Assembly (NCBI GenBank): GCA_016706845.1
Contig: JADJIV010000033.1
Location: 1-37,846 of the forward strand
Reading direction: 5' to 3'
DNA length: 37,846 bases
From: PNOJ01 sp016706845
Lineage (GTDB): Bacteria > Krumholzibacteriota > Krumholzibacteriia > LZORAL124-64-63
A program made the position numbers and the translations under genes. The first letter of the stretch is position 1; the number at the start of each line of letters is the position of its first letter. The notes below the pieces were generated by a model. That model was not told where the DNA came from, ran no database searches, and saw only the letters and a list, made by a program, of their open reading frames with translations. Positions 23,862 to 32,657 of this stretch are shown piece after piece.

Positions 23862-24406
23862 CGCGGGCTCCCGGCGGCCAGCCAGGCCCGGCGCAGGTGG
23901 AAGGCCAGGACGCCGAAGCTCACGGCGACGTTCAGCGACTTCTTGGCGCCCGCCATCGGGATCTCCACGCAGGCGTCGACCGCCGCCAGGGTCGCGGGGC
24001 CGACGCCCTGGACCTCGTGGCCGACGACGAAGCAGACGGGGAAGCGGTAGGGGAACTCCTCGAAGGGCGCCGCCCCCGGCGCCTGCTCCAGGGCCACGAC
24101 CTGGATGCCGCGCGCCCTCAGGTCGGCGACGGCGGCGGCCGGGTCCTGGCGGTAGTCCCAGGGGACGGTCTCGGTGGCGCCGAGCGCCGTCTTCTCGATG
24201 TCGGCGCGGGGAGGGGTGGCGGTCATTCCGCACAGGAACAGGCCGCCGAGGTTGGCGGCGTCGGCGGTGCGGAACATCGAACCGACGTTGCCGGCGCTGC
24301 GGATGCCGTCGAGCAGGGCCGTGACCGGCATCCGGTCCCGGCCGGCCAGGGCGGCGCGGTCGAGCCGGTCGGCGGGGCGGGCGAAGGGGTCGTCGCGCTG
24401 GCTCAT
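23858..24406 (-). CDS. SpoU/TrmH-family RNA 2'-O-methyltransferase
   Basis: SPOUT enzymes methylate ribose 2'-OH groups in tRNA or rRNA with SAM. The 182-residue protein is intact and shows the three family motifs: IRSAGNVGSMFRTADAANLG (motif 1), FVVGHEVQGVGPATLAAVDA (motif 2) and IPMAGAKKSLNVAVSFGVLA (motif 3, knot). It lacks an N-terminal L30e-like domain, so it is the short TrmH/TrmL-like type. The position methylated cannot be deduced. Start ATG 24406; it heads the trmH-DUF116-ubiA cluster and is divergent from the glycosyltransferase gene. Confidence 0.9.
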   Translation of the reverse strand: MSQRDDPFARPADRLDRAALAGRDRMPVTALLDGIRSAGNVGSMFRTADAANLGGLFLCGMTATPPRADIEKTALGATETVPWDYRQDPAAAVADLRARGIQVVALEQAPGAAPFEEFPYRFPVCFVVGHEVQGVGPATLAAVDACVEIPMAGAKKSLNVAVSFGVLAFHLRRAWLAAGSPR

Positions 24407-24471
24407 GGGGTCCCCGGGGGCCGTGGGTGCATCCGGGCCGCCCGGCGGCCCGCTGCCGGGCATGATGCGGA

Positions 24472-24485
24472 AGAAAGGCCTTTCT
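24472..24485. promoter_or_regulatory. Perfect 14-bp palindrome in a divergent intergenic region
   Basis: AGAAAGGCCTTTCT reads the same on both strands and lies in the 185-base gap between the SpoU methyltransferase gene (minus) and the glycosyltransferase gene (plus). It could be an operator for an unknown regulator or a small hairpin. Confidence 0.35.
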
Positions 24486-24591
24486 GGCAACAGCGGGTTA
24501 AACCGCGGCCTTCGGCGGCCGATAGCACCGTCGAGGGAGCGCCGGAAGCGAAGGCACACGGAACCATCATCAGGACCAGTGCGGCCCTCCC

Positions 24592-25995
24592 ATGAAGCGC
24601 AAAACCGTCACGCTGTGCATGATCGCCAAGGACGAAGAAGCGACCATCGGCCAGACCATCAAGTCGGCGCTGGCGGTGGTCGACGAGATCGTCGTCGGCG
24701 ACACGGGTTCGTCCGACAACACGCGCCTGATCGCCGAGGGCTACGGAGCCCGCGTGGTCGACGTGCCGTGGGACGACGACTTCGCCGCCGCGCGCAACGC
24801 CGTGCTGGCCGAGGCGCGCTGCGATTGGATCCTGGTGCTGGACGCCGACGAGCGCCTGCAGCCGGTGCGGCCGGTCGAGCTGCAGCGCCTGCTGGCGGAG
24901 CCGGACGCCGCCGGCTACCGCGTGGCGATCCTCGCCGGCGGCCAGGAGCGCGGCGACGATGCGGCGACGCAGGTGCGGCTGTTCCGCAACCATCCCTACG
25001 TCCGCTACTGCTACCCGGTCCACGAGACGATCGAGATCGCCCTGGAGAACTGGGCGACGGCCCGCGGGTTCGGCATCAGGAGCTCGCAGCTGGCGCTGAT
25101 CCACGACGGCGGGGCCGAACGGGCCGCGAACCGCGGCGAGCGCAACCGCCGCCTGCTGCGCGAGGCCTCCCGGGAGTACCCCTACGAGCCCTACTTCGCC
25201 TACTGCCTGGCGACCGAGACGCTCACGCGCCTCGAGGACGAGGTGCTGCCGGTGGCGGGGCTGGGCAAGACGGTGCGCCAGCTGCAGCGGGCGTGGGAAA
25301 CGGTGCGCGGGATGCCGCCGGCCGCCGCCGCCGCGCTCGCCTACGGGCCGGACCTCGCGGGCCTGCTCGGCGCGGCGCTGATCGCGCGCCTGGAGACGGC
25401 CGCCGCGCTGGACGTCGTGCGCGACGCGCTGGAGATGTACCCCGACCGCCCCGAGCTGCGGTTCCGCCGCGCCGTGGCCGCGGTGCGCCACCTGGCGCGC
25501 CGCGACGACGCGGGGCTCACGCTGGTCGCGGCCTCCAGCCTGCGCAAGCTCGCGATCCGGGACCTCGAGGCCTGCCTGGCCTCGGCCGGTTCCGCGCCGG
25601 ACGCGGATGAGCGCTGGCGCGAACTGTACCCGTGGCGTTACCTTGGCCTGCTGGACCTGCTCGACGGGAACCCTGACGCGGCGGAGCGCCGCTTCGACCG
25701 GGCCCTGGACCTGGCCCCGCTCTACTCCCACGCCTGGCTCGGCAAGGCCGAGTGCGACCGGCTGCGGGGGGAGGGCCGGCGCGCCCTGGGCTACTACCTG
25801 CGGGCGGTCACCACCGACGAGCGGAACCTGTCGGCCTGGCTCAGGGGCGGGCAGGTGCTGGAGGAGCTGGGTTTCCGCGACAACGCCAAGAGCTGGCGCG
25901 CGAAGATCGAGACCCTCTTCCCCGAGTTCGTCGGCCTGCGCGACGCGAGCGACTGGCTGGACGAGATGCTCCCGCGCCGCCTGCAGACCACCTAG
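24592..25995 (+). CDS. GT2 glycosyltransferase with C-terminal TPR region
   Basis: A 467-residue protein. Residues 1-120 are a GT-A fold of family GT2: VTLCMIAKDEEATIGQTIKS, VVDEIVVGDTGSSDNTRLIA, WDDDFAAARNAVLAEA and DWILVLDADERLQPV (the D-x-D). RLFRNHPYVRYCYPVHETIE follows, typical of bacterial GT2 enzymes that carry TPRs. From about residue 190 the chain is helical repeats (PEAAERRFDRALDLAP-like units near 365-400, DPxxSHAWLGKAECDRLRGE). No transmembrane helix is visible, so it is cytosolic. Such proteins add sugars to proteins or surface glycans; target unknown. The gene runs 16 bases upstream of the 5'-nucleotidase gene, suggesting co-transcription. Confidence 0.88.
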   Translation: MKRKTVTLCMIAKDEEATIGQTIKSALAVVDEIVVGDTGSSDNTRLIAEGYGARVVDVPWDDDFAAARNAVLAEARCDWILVLDADERLQPVRPVELQRLLAEPDAAGYRVAILAGGQERGDDAATQVRLFRNHPYVRYCYPVHETIEIALENWATARGFGIRSSQLALIHDGGAERAANRGERNRRLLREASREYPYEPYFAYCLATETLTRLEDEVLPVAGLGKTVRQLQRAWETVRGMPPAAAAALAYGPDLAGLLGAALIARLETAAALDVVRDALEMYPDRPELRFRRAVAAVRHLARRDDAGLTLVAASSLRKLAIRDLEACLASAGSAPDADERWRELYPWRYLGLLDLLDGNPDAAERRFDRALDLAPLYSHAWLGKAECDRLRGEGRRALGYYLRAVTTDERNLSAWLRGGQVLEELGFRDNAKSWRAKIETLFPEFVGLRDASDWLDEMLPRRLQTT

Positions 25996-26011
25996 GCGCC
26001 CCGGAGAAGCG

Positions 26012-27412
26012 ATGACCCACCTCCACGACCCGGCCAGTCCGCCTGCCGACGGCCTGCGCGGCGACCCGCCGCCGCGGCACCTGCGCGTCCACACGCACCG
26101 CAACCTGCGCCTGGCCTCGATCGCGGCCATCGGCTTCGACATGGACCACACGCTGGCCCTCTACGACCCCCACGTCTTCGAGCAGCTCTGCTTCGAGATG
26201 GCCGTCGCGCTGCTCGTCGAGGCCAAGGGCTACCCCGAGAACCTGCGCGAGGTGGCCTACGACCGCACCGCCGTCACCCGCGGCCTGATCGTCGACCGCC
26301 GCCTGGGCAACCTGGTGAAGGTGGACGCCTACGGCTACGTGGCGCGCGTCCGCCACGGCGGGAGGCTGCTGTCGAAGGTCGAGCGGCGCGAGGCGTACAA
26401 GCGGGGCCGCATCCGGCTGAGCCCGAACCGCTACCGCGTCGTCGACACGCTCTTCGACCTGCCGGAGGGCTCGCTCTACTCGGCGCTGGTGGCCCTGAAG
26501 GACGGGCAGCCCGGGCTGCTGCGCCCGAGCTACAAGACGCTGTTCGACGACATCCGCGACGCCATCGACACCATCCACCGCGACGGCTCGCTGAAGCGCC
26601 GCATCATGGCCGACCTGCCCCGCTACTTCGTGCGCGACCCCCTGCTGGCGCCGACGCTGCGCCGCTTCCGCGAGGCGGGCAAGAAGCTGTTCCTGCTCAC
26701 CAACTCCGAGCCCGACTACACCGGCGCGGTCATGGACTACATCCTCGGCGGGGAGGGCGCCGACTGGGACGAGTTCTTCGACCTGGTCGTCTGCACCGCG
26801 CGCAAGCCGGGCTTCTTCCTGCCCAAGGGCAAGGGGGAGCGCGTCCCGGCCGACACGGTGCCGCACCTGCCGAACCGCCGCGGGCACTGCTTCACCGGGG
26901 GCGATGCGTTCTACCTGGAGTCCAAGCTCGGCGCGATCGGCGACGCGATCCTCTACTTCGGCGACCACACCTACGGCGACATCCTGCGCAGCAAGAAGTC
27001 GGTCGGCTGGCGCACCGCCATGATCGTGCCGGAGGTGGAGGAGGAGATCCTCGCCGCGGAACCGCTGCGCGGGACGCTGGCCGACCTCGAGGAGATCGAG
27101 GACTCGCTGGAGGACCTGGGCCTGGAGCGCGACCACCTGCTGTCGCTGCCCGACCACGACCCCCTGGTCGTGCAGGAGTTGCAGGACCGCATCCAGGCCA
27201 GCCTGGGGCGGCGGGCCCAGCTGCAGAAGCGGATCGCCGCCGCCTACAATCCCTGGTGGGGCTCGATCTTCCGCGAGGGGCGGGCGGCCAGCCGCTTCGG
27301 CGCCCAGATCCGCGACGTCGCCTGCGTCTACACCAGCCGCGTCAGCAACCTGTCGCGCTACCCGGTGCAGAAGTTCTTCTCGAGCACGGGCGAGCGGATG
27401 CCGCACGAGTGA
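26012..27412 (+). CDS. HAD-superfamily 5'-nucleotidase, cN-II (HAD-IG) type
   Basis: Hydrolyses purine nucleoside monophosphates, typically IMP and GMP in the eukaryotic relatives. The 466-residue protein is intact. The HAD nucleophile motif is IGFDMDHTLALYD (D43, D45); KLFLLTNSEPDYTGAVMDYI carries motif II, and YFGDHTYGDILRSKKSVGWR carries motif IV. Other family marks are YDRTAVTRGLIVDRRLGNLV, DAYGYVARVRHGG and the C-terminal end with VSNLSRYPVQKFF. ATG 26012 is preceded by GGAGAAG. It lies in a stretch with adenosine deaminase and AhcY, so a part in purine salvage is plausible. The stop is 12 bases from the convergent gatD stop. Confidence 0.92.
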   Translation: MTHLHDPASPPADGLRGDPPPRHLRVHTHRNLRLASIAAIGFDMDHTLALYDPHVFEQLCFEMAVALLVEAKGYPENLREVAYDRTAVTRGLIVDRRLGNLVKVDAYGYVARVRHGGRLLSKVERREAYKRGRIRLSPNRYRVVDTLFDLPEGSLYSALVALKDGQPGLLRPSYKTLFDDIRDAIDTIHRDGSLKRRIMADLPRYFVRDPLLAPTLRRFREAGKKLFLLTNSEPDYTGAVMDYILGGEGADWDEFFDLVVCTARKPGFFLPKGKGERVPADTVPHLPNRRGHCFTGGDAFYLESKLGAIGDAILYFGDHTYGDILRSKKSVGWRTAMIVPEVEEEILAAEPLRGTLADLEEIEDSLEDLGLERDHLLSLPDHDPLVVQELQDRIQASLGRRAQLQKRIAAAYNPWWGSIFREGRAASRFGAQIRDVACVYTSRVSNLSRYPVQKFFSSTGERMPHE

Positions 27413-27424
27413 CGCGGGCCGCCG

Positions 27425-28818
27425 CTACTTCCAGTGTTCGCTCAGGAACTGATCGACCTCGGGGATGCCCCCCTGGTACACGAGGTACCCGTTGTAGGGC
27501 TCCCGCTCGGTGATGTCGCGAGCGATCGGCGTCAGCATGATCCGGGCGACCTCGGCGGGGTCCTGCGTCTGGCCCAGCGCCCAGCCCAGCTTCATGTAGG
27601 CCACCTCGGCAGCATGTTGGCCGCGGGCACGACGCCCAGTTCCATGATCTCGCGCCCGGTCTCGTACACGTACATCTGCACGAAGCCCCAGAGCGTCTGC
27701 ACGGTCATGAACATCGAGACGCCCGCCTTGTGCGCCCGCTCCAGCGCGGGGTACAGGGGGCGGTTGACGTGGCCCAGGCCCGTGCCCGCGATGATGATCC
27801 CCTTGTAGCCGTGGTCGACCAGGCTGTCGATGATGTCCGGCTTCATGCCCGGGTAGTAGTACACCAGCGAGACCCGGTCGTCGAAGACGGCCTTGACCGT
27901 GACGTCGCGGTCGGCTCGGCGGCGGCGGTAGTCGTTGCGGAACGGCGTGACGCCGTCCTGGTCGACCTTGCCCAGGGGGATGTCGCTCAGGGTGCGGAAG
28001 GTGGAGCGGTACGACGAGTGCATCTTGCGCACGCGGGTGCCCTGGTGCAGCAGGCCGTACTGGTCGCTGGTGGGGCCGAACATGCAGACCATGACCTCGG
28101 CGAGGTCGCTGGTCGCGGCCGTGCGCGTGGCGTTCATGAGGTTGATGGCGGCGTCGGAGCTGGGGCGGTCGCTGGAGCGCTGGCTGCCGACCATGACGAT
28201 CGGCACCGGCGAGCCCTGGACCATGAAGGAGAGGATGGCCGCGGTGTGGTGCATGGTGTCGGTGCCGTGCCCCACCACGATGCCGTCGACGCCGGCGGCG
28301 ATCTCGCGCCCGATGGCCTCGGCCAGGCCGATCCACTGCTCGGGCCCCATGTTCTCGCTGAACACGCCGTAGAGCTTCTCGGTCTCCAGGTTGCAGACGT
28401 CCGCCAGTTCGGGCACCGAGCCGTACAGCTCGCCGGGCGAGAAGGCGGGGATCACGGCGCCGGTGCGGTAGTCCAGGCGCGAGGCGATGGTGCCGCCGGT
28501 GCCCAGCAGCTTGACGCGGGGCTTGCCCTCGGAGTAGGGGAAGGCCTTCTCCGGGATCTTGTAGTTGGCGACCTTGCGCCCGTGGACCGTGATCTCCTGC
28601 ATGCCCCCGACGTGCAGGCCGATGTTGTAGCCGGTCGACATCTTCAGCACGACGTGCTCGGGGTCGGCCATCTCGTTGCGCGGCAGGATCAGGCCGCGGA
28701 ACTCGCCCCGGTCGGTGCGGATCGTGACGTCGCTCCACACCAGCGCGTCGTGCTTCTTCAGCACGGCCAGCGCCGGGTCGCGGTAGCCCTTGTAGTCCTC
28801 GTTGCCGTTCCCGCTCAC
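27425..28818 (-). CDS. gatD: Glutamyl-tRNA(Gln) amidotransferase subunit D, archaeal type (one frameshift)
   Basis: GatD is the asparaginase-like subunit that releases ammonia from glutamine or asparagine for GatE, making Gln-tRNA(Gln) from Glu-tRNA(Gln). From GTG 28818: an N-terminal small barrel (VTIRTDRGEFRGLILPRN, STGYNIGLHV), then the asparaginase fold with PRVKLLGTGGTIASRLDYRT (T107/T110), EQWIGLAEAI, IVVGHGTDTMHHTAAILSFM (T186, D187), VPIVMVGSQRSSDRPSSDAA, KMHSSYRSTFRTLSDIP and GIIIAGTGLGHVNRP. A missing base near 27609 shifts the frame; the rest reads EVAYMKLGWALGQTQDP to TAG 27425-27427. Plain asparaginases lack the N-terminal barrel. GTG overlaps the gatE stop (GTGA), with GGAGG upstream. 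GatDE is regarded as typical of archaea. Confidence 0.93.
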
Positions 28819-30731
28819 GACGTCGCCTCCTCGAGCCAGGCGGCCGCCTGGCGTCCCGACACCCGGCCGCGCAGGGCGGGCATCACCCGGCCCATGATCG
28901 CGCGCCGCCGCGGCCCGTCCGCCTCCGGCAGGCCGGACGGCGGCGCGGCGGCCGCCTCGGCCCAGGCCGCGTCGAAGGCCGCGCGGGCCTCGCGCGGCGG
29001 CAGCGCGGCGGCGGGATCGCCGTCCGACCACCAGATCGCTTCGGGCAGGACGCGCCCCCGCGCGCAGCCCGTCCAGGGCGCGCTCCCACCAGGCGCCCGC
29101 CGCGGGCACGCTCGACGGCCGCGGCAGGTCGCGGTCCAGCAGCAGCGAGGCGAGCCCGGTCGCGGACAGGGGGCCGTCGCCGAGGCGGGGGTGCAGGTGG
29201 GCGTAGAGGTCGTAGGCCGGGTGCCGGGCCAGCCGGTCGGCCAGGTCCTCGCCCACGCCGTCGCGGCGCAGCCGCTCGCGGCGCTCCCAGGGCGGCGGCG
29301 GCAGGTCGGCGGCGAGGCGCGCGAGGCGGTCCGCGGCCAGCACGACCGGGGGCAGGTCGGTGTCCGGGTACATGCGGCTGGGGCCGGGCAGCACGCGCTC
29401 GAAGCCCGTGGTGTCGTCGGGCAGGGCCTGGCGGGTCTCCTCGGGCACGCCCTCGCAGGCCTCGCGCGCGCGCAGCAGGATCTCGCCCGCCGCGGTGCGG
29501 GCGTCGCGCTCGTCGCCCCAGACCACCATGATGGGCGTGTCGCGCCCGACGCCGCAGGCGCGCTCGATGCGGCCCCACTCCGCCGACGAGAGCGTGGAGA
29601 TCTCGCTCGTCGAGCAGATGACGTTCGGCAGCGTGTCGATGCAGGCGACCACGCGCACGCGGTCCGAGAACTCCTTCAGGAAGCGGGTGTGGGGCTGGGT
29701 CGGGGTGGAGACGAGCCCCTCGAAGCCGGGCAGGGGCACGGCCATGACGCGCGCGCCGCCCGCGACGGCCTCGCGCAGGTAGCTCCCCTCGGCGCCCTGG
29801 ACGATCGAGGTCACGTCGCGCGAGGCGTCCGGCAGCGAGGCCGCGGTCACGCCGCGCTCGCGCAGGACGTCGCGGATGGCCAGCAGGCTGCGCTGGCGCA
29901 GGGCCTCGTTGTGCACCAGCCGCGGGATGCGCTTGATGCTCGGGACGCCCTTGATCTCGACGCGCGACCCGCCGCGGATGCTGACGTTCACGTCCTGTCG
30001 CGCCGCGCCGACGCCCGTGCGCACCAGGCCGCTGGCGCGCGCCAGGCGGCGCAGCTCGTCGCAGACGGCGGCGACGTCCCAGGGGGTGTGCATGTCCGGA
30101 TCGGTGACGGTCTCGATCAGGGGCATGCCGAGCCGGTCGGTGCGGTAGACGCGGGAATGGCCGCGGTCGCTGACCTCGCGGCAGGAGTCCTCCTCGATGG
30201 ACAGCTGGCGGATCCCGATGCGCCGCCCGCGGTAGGGGACCGCGCCCTGGACGCCGATGATCGCCGTGCGCTGGAAGCCCGTCGGGATGCTGCCGTCGAG
30301 GCTGCTTGCGGGCGAGGTTGGATCGTCGACCACCTGCAGGCCGAGCATCAAAGGAGACCCGCACCGCGATGTCGAGCGCCTCGGGGTTCATCTCGAAGGG
30401 CGGGGCGTCGTCCATCTCGTAGGTGCAGACCGTCTCGTCGTTCAGCTGGTAGGTGATGTTCTTGCGGGTCTTGAACTCCATCAGCGCGGTGCCGTCGTAG
30501 TCCCCCATCTCGCTGAGGGTCGGGCGCATGTGGCGCAGGATCTCCGCGTGGTGTTCGCCGGTGTAGCGGCCGGCGGGGCAGCGGCAGAAGAGCTTCTTCG
30601 AGGTCAGCAGCTGCTGGGTGCACCTCGAGCCCGGACATCAGGCCGAGCGAACGGTACTCGTCCTCGCCCCAGGCTCCCAGGACGGGCAGCGGGGCGCCCT
30701 GCAGGGGATCGTAGCGGGAGACGTCGTTCAT
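28815..30731 (-). CDS. gatE: Glutamyl-tRNA(Gln) amidotransferase subunit E, archaeal type (several frameshifts)
   Basis: GatE binds Glu-tRNA(Gln), activates the glutamate and amidates it with ammonia from GatD. Order of pieces: MNDVSRYDPLQ, YRSLGLMSGLEVH, then (extra C near 30618) QQLLTSKKLFCRCPAG, MEFKTRKNITYQLNDETVCT, then (indel near 30349) LMLGLQVVDD, DGSIPTGFQRTAIIGVQGAV, IRQLSIEEDSCREV, YRTDRLGMPLIETVTDPDMH, ARQDVNVSIRGGSRVEIKGV, LPGPSRMYPDTDLPPVVL, and after a shift near 29050 the YqeY-like tail with RVLPEAIWWSDGDPAAALPP to AAAWLEEATS. The AspRS-like insertion (PGFEGLVSTPTQPHTRFLKE, CSTSEISTLSSAEWGRIERA) is specific to GatE and separates it from GatB. Corrected length about 638 residues, normal. 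ATG 30731 follows AGGA. Confidence 0.93.
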
Positions 30732-30777
30732 GGGCGTCCTGTGCGGCTGGAGTGGAGGGAACGGGCGGCGCGGGACC

Positions 30778-30806
30778 AATATAGGGGGCGCGCTACGGGG
30801 GGCCAA
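30778..30806 (-). promoter_or_regulatory. Candidate promoter for gatED
   Basis: On the minus strand TTGGCC (30801-30806), a 17-base spacer and TATATT (30778-30783), giving a leader of about 40 bases before gatE. Confidence 0.55.
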
Positions 30807-30829
30807 CGTTGTTTTCCCGTCGACAGGCG

Positions 30830-30850
30830 GGTTGTGAAATCTCGTCAACC
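30830..30850. promoter_or_regulatory. Candidate Rex operator
   Basis: GGTTG (30830-30834) and CAACC (30846-30850) form an inverted repeat; the left part TTGTGAAAT (30832-30840) matches the left half of the known Rex site TTGTGAAATATTTCACAA exactly, while the right half is weak. It sits 6 bases upstream of the rex -35 box, between rex and gatE, as expected for Rex autoregulation. Confidence 0.45.
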
Positions 30851-30856
30851 AGTATC

Positions 30857-30886
30857 TTGACGGGCATCCGGCGGCGGGAGTAGATT
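30857..30886 (+). promoter_or_regulatory. Promoter of rex
   Basis: TTGACG (30857-30862), an 18-base spacer and TAGATT (30881-30886), with the rex start at 30962. Confidence 0.6.
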
Positions 30887-30961
30887 GGTCCTGTCAAAGA
30901 CCTAACAAGAACGCTCGTGATCCGATCGGCGCCGCGCTGCGGCCGGCGAAGGGAGATCCAG

Positions 30962-31635
30962 GTGAGGGTCGTCAACACCAAGGGCAAGAAGTTCCGCGTT
31001 CCCGACGCCACCATCCTGCGTCTGCCGCTGTACCTGGATAAGCTCATCCTGCTGCAGCAGGCGGGCGTCAAGGAAGTCTCGTCGCGGCAGCTCGCGACCT
31101 CCCTGGACATCAAGGCCAGCCAGCTGCGGCACGATTTCCACTACTTCGGGGGCTTCAGCAAGCCGGGCCGCCCCTACCAGGTCGACAAGCTGGTGCCGGC
31201 CCTCGAGGAGATCATCGGGGTCGACGTGCCGGTGCCCATGATCATCGTGGGAGCCGGCCACCTCGGTCAGGGCCTGGCCAACTACCGCAACTTCGAGCGC
31301 CTGGGTTTCCCGCTGCGCGGGATCTTCGACGTGGACCCGAAGCTCGTCGGTCTGGAGATCCGCGGCGTGCCGATCCGGCCGCTGTCCGAGATGCCCGCCT
31401 ACGTGCAGGAGAACGGCATCCGGGTCGGCGTGCTGACCGTGCCGGTGGGGTGGCCCAGGACGTCGCCAACCAGATGGTCGCCGCCGGCGTGGTCGGCATC
31501 TGGAACCTCACGCCGACCGACATCCGCACCCCGCCGCAGGTCATCGTGCGCAACGAGCGGCTGGCGGTGGGTCTGATGTGCCTGAGCTTCAAGGCCAAGC
31601 GGGTCGGCCAGGCCGAAGAGCTGAAGCAGGACTGA
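30962..31635 (+). CDS. rex: Redox-sensing transcriptional repressor Rex (one frameshift)
   Basis: Rex senses the NADH/NAD+ ratio and represses fermentative and respiratory genes when NADH is low. From GTG 30962: VPDATILRLPLYLDKLILLQ, VSSRQLATSLDIKASQLRHD (winged helix), FHYFGGFSKPGRPYQVDKLV (wing and linker), then the NAD(H) fold VPMIIVGAGHLGQGLANY, GIFDVDPKLVGLEIRGVPI and IRVGVLTVPV. Near 31447 a base is missing; AQDVANQMVAAGVVGIWNLT and the C-terminal domain-swap helix follow in the next frame to TGA 31633-31635. Corrected length about 225 residues, normal. Convergent with fabH 8 bases downstream. A candidate Rex site precedes its own promoter. Confidence 0.94.
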
Positions 31636-31643
31636 CCCGCAGG

Positions 31644-32642
31644 TCACCAGCGGATCAGGTTGGCGCCCCAGGTGAAGCCCGAGCCGAACGCCACCAGCAC
31701 GAGCAGGTCGCCGCGTTCGAGCCGGCCCTCCCGTGCAGCCTCGCTCAGCGCGATGGGGATCGACGCCGCCGTCGTGTTGCCGTAGCGGTGGATGTTGCTG
31801 AAGACCTGCTCCGCGGACAGGTCGAAGCGCTTGGTCACCGCCTCGGTGATGCGCAGGTTGGCCTGGTGGGGGATGACCAGCTTGACGTCCCGCTTCGCGA
31901 CCCCCCGCCAGACGCCTTCGCACCTCCTGGATCGCCTCGCAGAAGCGCCGCACCGCGTGCGTGTAGACGGCCCGGCCGTTCATGTGCGGGAAGTGGCGGC
32001 CCTCGGCGATCTGCGCGGCTGTGATGCGGCCCGGCTGGCTGCCCGACGGCAGCTCGCACCACAGCTCGCGGGCGAACTCGCCCTGGCTGTGCAGGACGCT
32101 GGCCAGCACGTCGCCCGGCCCCTCGCCCGCCTGCAGCACGACGGCGCCGGCCCCGTCGCCGAACAGCACGGCGATGTCGCGGCCGCGGTCGGAGATGTCC
32201 AGCGAGGTGGAGTGGATCTCCGTGCCGACGACCAGCACGGTGCGCGCGAGCCCCGCCTTGATGTGGGCCGCGGCCGTGGCCAGGCCGTAGACGAAGCCGG
32301 TGCACTGGTTGCGGATGTCCAGGGCGCCGACCGTCCGCGCGCCCAGCGCGTGCTGCAGCAGGACGCCGTTGCCCGGGAAGAAGCAGTCGGGGTTGAGGGT
32401 CGCGCAGATGATCAGGTCGAGATCCCCGGCCGCGAGGCCCGCGTCCTGCAGCGCCATGCGCGCGGCGCCGGCGGCGAGGTCGTCGAGCGTCGTGCCGGGG
32501 GTGAGCCAGCGGCGCTCGCGGGTCCGGTGCGCTCGACGATCCACTCGTCGCTGGTGTCACATCCACCACTGCCGAGGTCGTGGTTGGTCACGACGCGCTC
32601 GGGCACGCAGTGCCCCGTCCCGATCACCTTCGCACAGGTCAC
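31644..32642 (-). CDS. fabH: 3-oxoacyl-ACP synthase III (FabH) family (frameshifted)
   Basis: FabH condenses acetyl-CoA (or another acyl-CoA) with malonyl-ACP to start fatty acid synthesis. The pieces are VIGTGHCVPERVVTN and DTSDEWIVERTG from GTG 32642, then after an indel near 32528 RERRWLTPGTTLDDLAAGAA, LIICATLNPDCFFPGNGVLL, LDIRNQCTGFVYGLATAAAH (catalytic Cys), DISDRGRDIAVLFGDGAGAV, then after indels near 31910 VKLVIPHQANLRITEAV (His) and SNIHRYGNTTAASIPIALSE (Asn), ending FGSGFTWGANLIRW. The nucleophile context IRNQCTGF differs from the common QAACSGF, as in FabH-like starters of secondary or branched pathways, so housekeeping FabH is likely but not certain. Confidence 0.88.
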
Positions 32643-32657
32643 GTCCTGCCTCCCGGT

